A stretch of DNA of 64,000 bases from the NCBI RefSeq assembly GCF_000422805.1, contig NZ_KE383925.1, forward strand, positions 159,234 to 223,233, read 5' to 3'. The number at the start of each line of letters is the position of its first letter. The first letter of the stretch is position 1. The translations under genes were made by a program, and so were the position numbers. The DNA is from Nocardioides halotolerans DSM 19273 (GTDB lineage Bacteria; Actinomycetota; Actinomycetes; Propionibacteriales; Nocardioidaceae). Below are positions 63,357 to 64,000 of this stretch, in pieces. The notes under the pieces were generated by a model. The model saw only the letters and a list, made by a program, of their open reading frames with translations, searched no databases and was not told the origin of the DNA.

Positions 63357-64000
63357 TCACGGCTCGATGAGGCCGGCCCTGATCGCGTAGCGGGTCAGCT
63401 GGGTGCGGTCCCGCATGTCGAGCTTCGCCAGGATGTTGGCGCGGTGCCGCTCGACGGTCTTGACCGCGATGGTCAGCTCGCGGGCGATCTCCTTCGACGA
63501 CGACCCCTCGGCGATCAGCTTCAGGACCTGGTCCTCGCGCTCGGTCAGCACCGTCGACGGCACCCGCTCCCCGCGCCGCAGCCGCCCCAGGTAGTCGCGG
63601 ACCAGCGCACTCATCGCTCCGGGGTAGACGAACGCCTCGCCGCGCAGCGCGGCCCGGCAGGCGCCGACCAGGTCCTCGTCGGCGACCGACTTCAGGACGT
63701 AGCCGCACGCGCCGACCTTCAGCGACTCGAAGAAGTACTGCTCGTTGTCGTGCATCGAGAGCATCAGCAGCTTCGGTGGCTGGGAGCCGGTGCGCGCGCG
63801 GCCGATCTCGCGTGCGGCCTGGAGGCCGGTCATCCGGGGCATGGCGATGTCGAGGACCACCAGGTCCAGCGGCGTACGCCGTGCCACCTCGACCGCCTCG
63901 GCGCCGTCTCCGGCCTCGGCGACGACGGTCAGGTCGGGCTCCTGCTCGAGGATCAGGCGCACACCGCGGCGCACCAGGGCGTGGTCGTCGGCGAGCAGCA
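63357..64000 (-). CDS. NarL/LuxR-family response regulator, 5' end cut by the window
   Basis: The frame runs off the window edge, so the start is missing; the last bases still encode LLADDHALVRRG, the acidic pocket at the start of a receiver domain. Visible motifs are the phosphoacceptor region LVVLDIAMPRMTG, LMLSMHD and KVGACGYVLKS, then a LuxR helix-turn-helix (LTEREDQVLKLIAEGSSSKEIARELTIAVKTVERHRANILAKL). It is a two-component regulator of the NarL family; the sensor kinase would be upstream, outside the window. Confidence 0.9.
   Translation of the reverse strand, partial: LLADDHALVRRGVRLILEQEPDLTVVAEAGDGAEAVEVARRTPLDLVVLDIAMPRMTGLQAAREIGRARTGSQPPKLLMLSMHDNEQYFFESLKVGACGYVLKSVADEDLVGACRAALRGEAFVYPGAMSALVRDYLGRLRRGERVPSTVLTEREDQVLKLIAEGSSSKEIARELTIAVKTVERHRANILAKLDMRDRTQLTRYAIRAGLIEP

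Overview
The window is high-GC DNA with many GTG starts, dense 1-8 bp gene overlaps and a typical actinobacterial gene complement (SecA with SEC-C tail, TatB, DUF3107, DUF5302, DUF6758, DUF6752, MoeZ, CASTOR/POLLUX-like channel). It looks like the chromosome of a Nocardioides-like member of the Nocardioidaceae. I see no rRNA, tRNA, CRISPR array, transposase or phage gene. All family names come from reading motifs by eye; no search was run.

Layout. 0-9 kb: an AlkX/YcaQ-type glycosylase, secA, and an FtsX-type ABC exporter with two unequal ATPases. 9-18 kb: an Rv3235-like protein, LysM protein, small secreted or membrane proteins, then a minus-strand housekeeping run (tatB, Mrp-type ATPase, DUF1003, MgtE-N/CBS protein). 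16-25 kb: a surface/secretome block with two paralogous exported EEP nucleases, a GH43-like protein, a LicD-methyltransferase fusion, DUF6752, a sulfotransferase, an exported phospholipase-D-like protein and a lipoprotein, with a 280-bp mosaic repeat. 25-36 kb: acyl-CoA dehydrogenase, a GNAT/TetR divergon with a clear operator, lipoprotein, metallophosphoesterase, MaoC hydratase, POT peptide transporter, MFS transporter, CASTOR/POLLUX channel, histidine phosphatase. 36-46 kb: DUF6758, a PHP phosphoesterase overlapping a PIN nuclease, SDR, ParA, L,D-transpeptidase, then an rhlE / ferritin-like / DUF3107 / TetR / moeZ block also seen in mycobacteria.

46-63 kb is the most distinctive part: two divergent operons that look like one catabolic island. 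Leftward lie three genes related to E. coli allH, fdrA(allF) and allG, whose products form oxamate (oxalurate) carbamoyltransferase. Rightward lie a uracil-type NCS2 permease, a three-subunit molybdenum hydroxylase, a CoxG-like protein, an amidase and a GntR-like regulator, nearly all joined by ATGA/GTGA overlaps. An ATP-dependent hydantoinase pair (hyuA/hyuB) and an isocitrate lyase/PEP mutase family enzyme follow. My reading is that an N-heterocycle is imported, hydroxylated, ring-opened, deamidated and phosphorolysed to carbamoyl phosphate; the substrate is not determined.

A second theme is hairpin-forming or palindromic repeats at gene ends: a five-copy 28-bp tandem palindrome starting at a stop codon (30.75 kb), twin 60-bp hairpins (36.9-37.1 kb), a perfect 28-bp palindrome (40.9 kb), a 108-bp hairpin shared by two convergent gene ends (46.0 kb), and a 65-bp hairpin inside the hyuA coding sequence (59.8 kb).
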